DNA of 64,000 bases from Henckelia pumila (lineage: Eukaryota > Streptophyta > Magnoliopsida > Lamiales > Gesneriaceae), in assembly GCF_033568475.1 (NCBI RefSeq), contig NC_133121.1, positions 8,618,001-8,682,000 of the forward strand. The letters run 5' to 3'. Under the pieces are notes generated by a model. That model was not told where the DNA came from. It saw nothing but the letters and a program-made list of their open reading frames with translations, and did not search any database. Below are positions 62,537 through 64,000 of this stretch, in pieces (within the stretch, counting starts at the first letter, position 1; each line of letters starts with the position of its first letter). A program made the translations under genes and the position numbers.

Positions 62537-63838
62537 TGTTTTAAATTTTTTCTAAGAATTACGTTTCAATAAAATGTTATTTCTCTAATTTATTTTTATT
62601 ATCAAAATTTTATTCAATTTTGACGTATCGTTATTTCAAATTTTCTTATAAGTATGTCGTAACCAAATTACCAAATTTTAATTTTCAATTAGATTTTTTT
62701 TTCAAAAAAACCACTTTGATACTCACGTGTTTTAAATTTTGTTTTCTTAAATTCATAGAAAATAATTCAAACCAATTCACTGATGTTGAAGTTTTATAAT
62801 TAAATAAAATGCGAATTAACACAATGTATTTTTAATAACAAATAAATTATATGAAAATAATTTATTTTGATTGCATTTATATTATAATAGTATATGATTA
62901 ATTTTATAAATATAGTATGATATTTAAAAAATCAATTAACACGTGTCTCGCACGTGAGACACGTGAAAATGTATTAGATATAACATAAAACAAATAATAT
63001 ATTTAAATTTATTCACCTTTAAAATAAAATTAAAATAATTAATGGTTAAAATTTTGAATAATATCCATTTGTTTTTTTTAAAGATATAGTAAATTTTTAA
63101 TATTTGATAAAGTCTTATGAGTCTTAAATTTATTTAGATAAATGTGCATGGATTAAATTATGACATTTATTTTTGAAAAAATTGTTTTTTTTATTCTATA
63201 AGTTTCTTTATTTGTAATTCTGATACTCTATGTTATCAGATTTCAAAATTTGTCGTATTTATTTATTTTTTTTGGAAGATTTTAGAGTATTATTTTCGAT
63301 GTGACACTTCTGTAGCGTAGACATTTATAGTATTGCATCATCATTTTTTATGAAAAATAACTAAAATTACCAAAAATCGAAACACGCAAAACTAAACTAA
63401 AACTTAAATTTCTCTATCGCTAAAAGCTCTCTATATCTGTTAAGTCGTTGTGTTTCAAATTTTGAATATAAACACCTACAAAAACACGTATGGATATAAG
63501 GGGATGCATGCTCAAATTTGAAAATATGGGGATATATGTGCTCAAAATTTGAAAACACAAGGAGTTAATAGATAATTTATTTTTCATAATGGGTTTTTAG
63601 TAATCTTGAGATTTCACAGAGGTATGTATATAATTATCTCATATGAAAATATAGAGCCAAAATCATAATTTGCAAATATTAGCCGAACAAAATTACAATT
63701 TTTTCTTTATTTTTCCATAATTATCTTTGATTTATTTATATTTATGAATGAAATTTATAATATTTAATTTTGTTTTATGTCCAAATTATCCATAAATTTT
63801 ATATTATATATATATTTAATTTTTTACATTCATTTTTC

Positions 63839-63963
63839 ACCAAATGTTTATGCAATTATTTATCTCAAAGTCAAAAAAAATTCCATATAGTATTATTACG
63901 TATGGAGCCACCGTCGGCCAAGTATAGCGTATCGAGTACCAAATGTTTATGCAATTATTTATC
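63839..63963. repeat. 26-bp direct repeat, 99 bp apart
   Basis: A 26-bp word starting accaaatgtttatgcaatta is identical at 63839-63864 and 63938-63963. Confidence 0.9.
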
Positions 63964-64000
63964 GACAAATACTCTAATGAATTTTTTTTATGTCTATTGA

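Larger units (their letters stand above)
61706..64000. other. AT-rich gene-free right end
   Basis: No gene. A hairpin-like 'cacgtgtctcgcacgtgaga' occurs at 62941. The only other structure seen is the listed repeats. Confidence 0.55.

Overview
The window is plant nuclear DNA. It has AT-rich intergenic sequence, GT-AG introns and plant-only gene families, and more than a third of its length is repeat-derived. The genes are most like those of eudicots. Dispersed repeats carrying gagacggtttcac-type motifs hint at an asterid, perhaps Lamiales, but that is an inference from general experience and not a proof.

Layout. (1) 1-1619, minus: the 5' two-fifths or so of an RPK2/TOADSTOOL2-type LRR receptor kinase, cut by the window edge. 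(2) 1620-8170: AT-rich spacer holding a 678-bp solo LTR (4838-5515, TSD ATATG) and a duplicated (AT)n block. (3) 8177-10684, plus: two-exon UGT83A-type glycosyltransferase with a MITE in its intron. (4) 11017-13410, minus: eight-exon TPX2-family microtubule protein. (5) 16697-18139, plus: intron-free UDP-glucose 6-dehydrogenase coding region with a 5'-UTR intron. (6) 18733 to about 26170, plus: one genome-length, decayed endogenous caulimovirid (plant pararetrovirus). (7) 26667-37085, minus: full-length Ty3/gypsy element of the Tat lineage with identical-length 602-bp LTRs, TSD TACTC, a broken gag-pol, two tandem-repeat arrays and a large spliced antisense gene. (8) 38822-44835, plus: 13-exon gene for a 1093-residue multi-pass membrane protein of unknown function. 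(9) 46221-48674, plus: BOI-type RING E3 ligase. (10) 52491-59292, plus: 12-exon MET1 maintenance DNA methyltransferase. (11) 59293-64000: AT-rich repeats with a 5'-truncated LINE copy.

The cellular genes look like independent housekeeping, signalling or chromatin genes with no shared pathway. UDP-glucose dehydrogenase and the UGT both use UDP-sugars, but nothing here shows that the pair is linked. All exon joins below were set by splice consensus, reading phase and fit to the protein family. Phases agree across every junction: the UGT totals 455 codons, the TPX2-like gene 465, the membrane protein 1093, the RING protein 327 and MET1 1556.

The most noteworthy material is the antisense gene and the 59-bp array inside the Tat element, the solo LTR of what looks like the same family, the pararetrovirus copy whose left edge sits at its tRNA primer site, a probable GC-AG intron beside catalytic motif I of MET1, and the large unclassified membrane protein. 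I saw no tRNA, rRNA or CRISPR.
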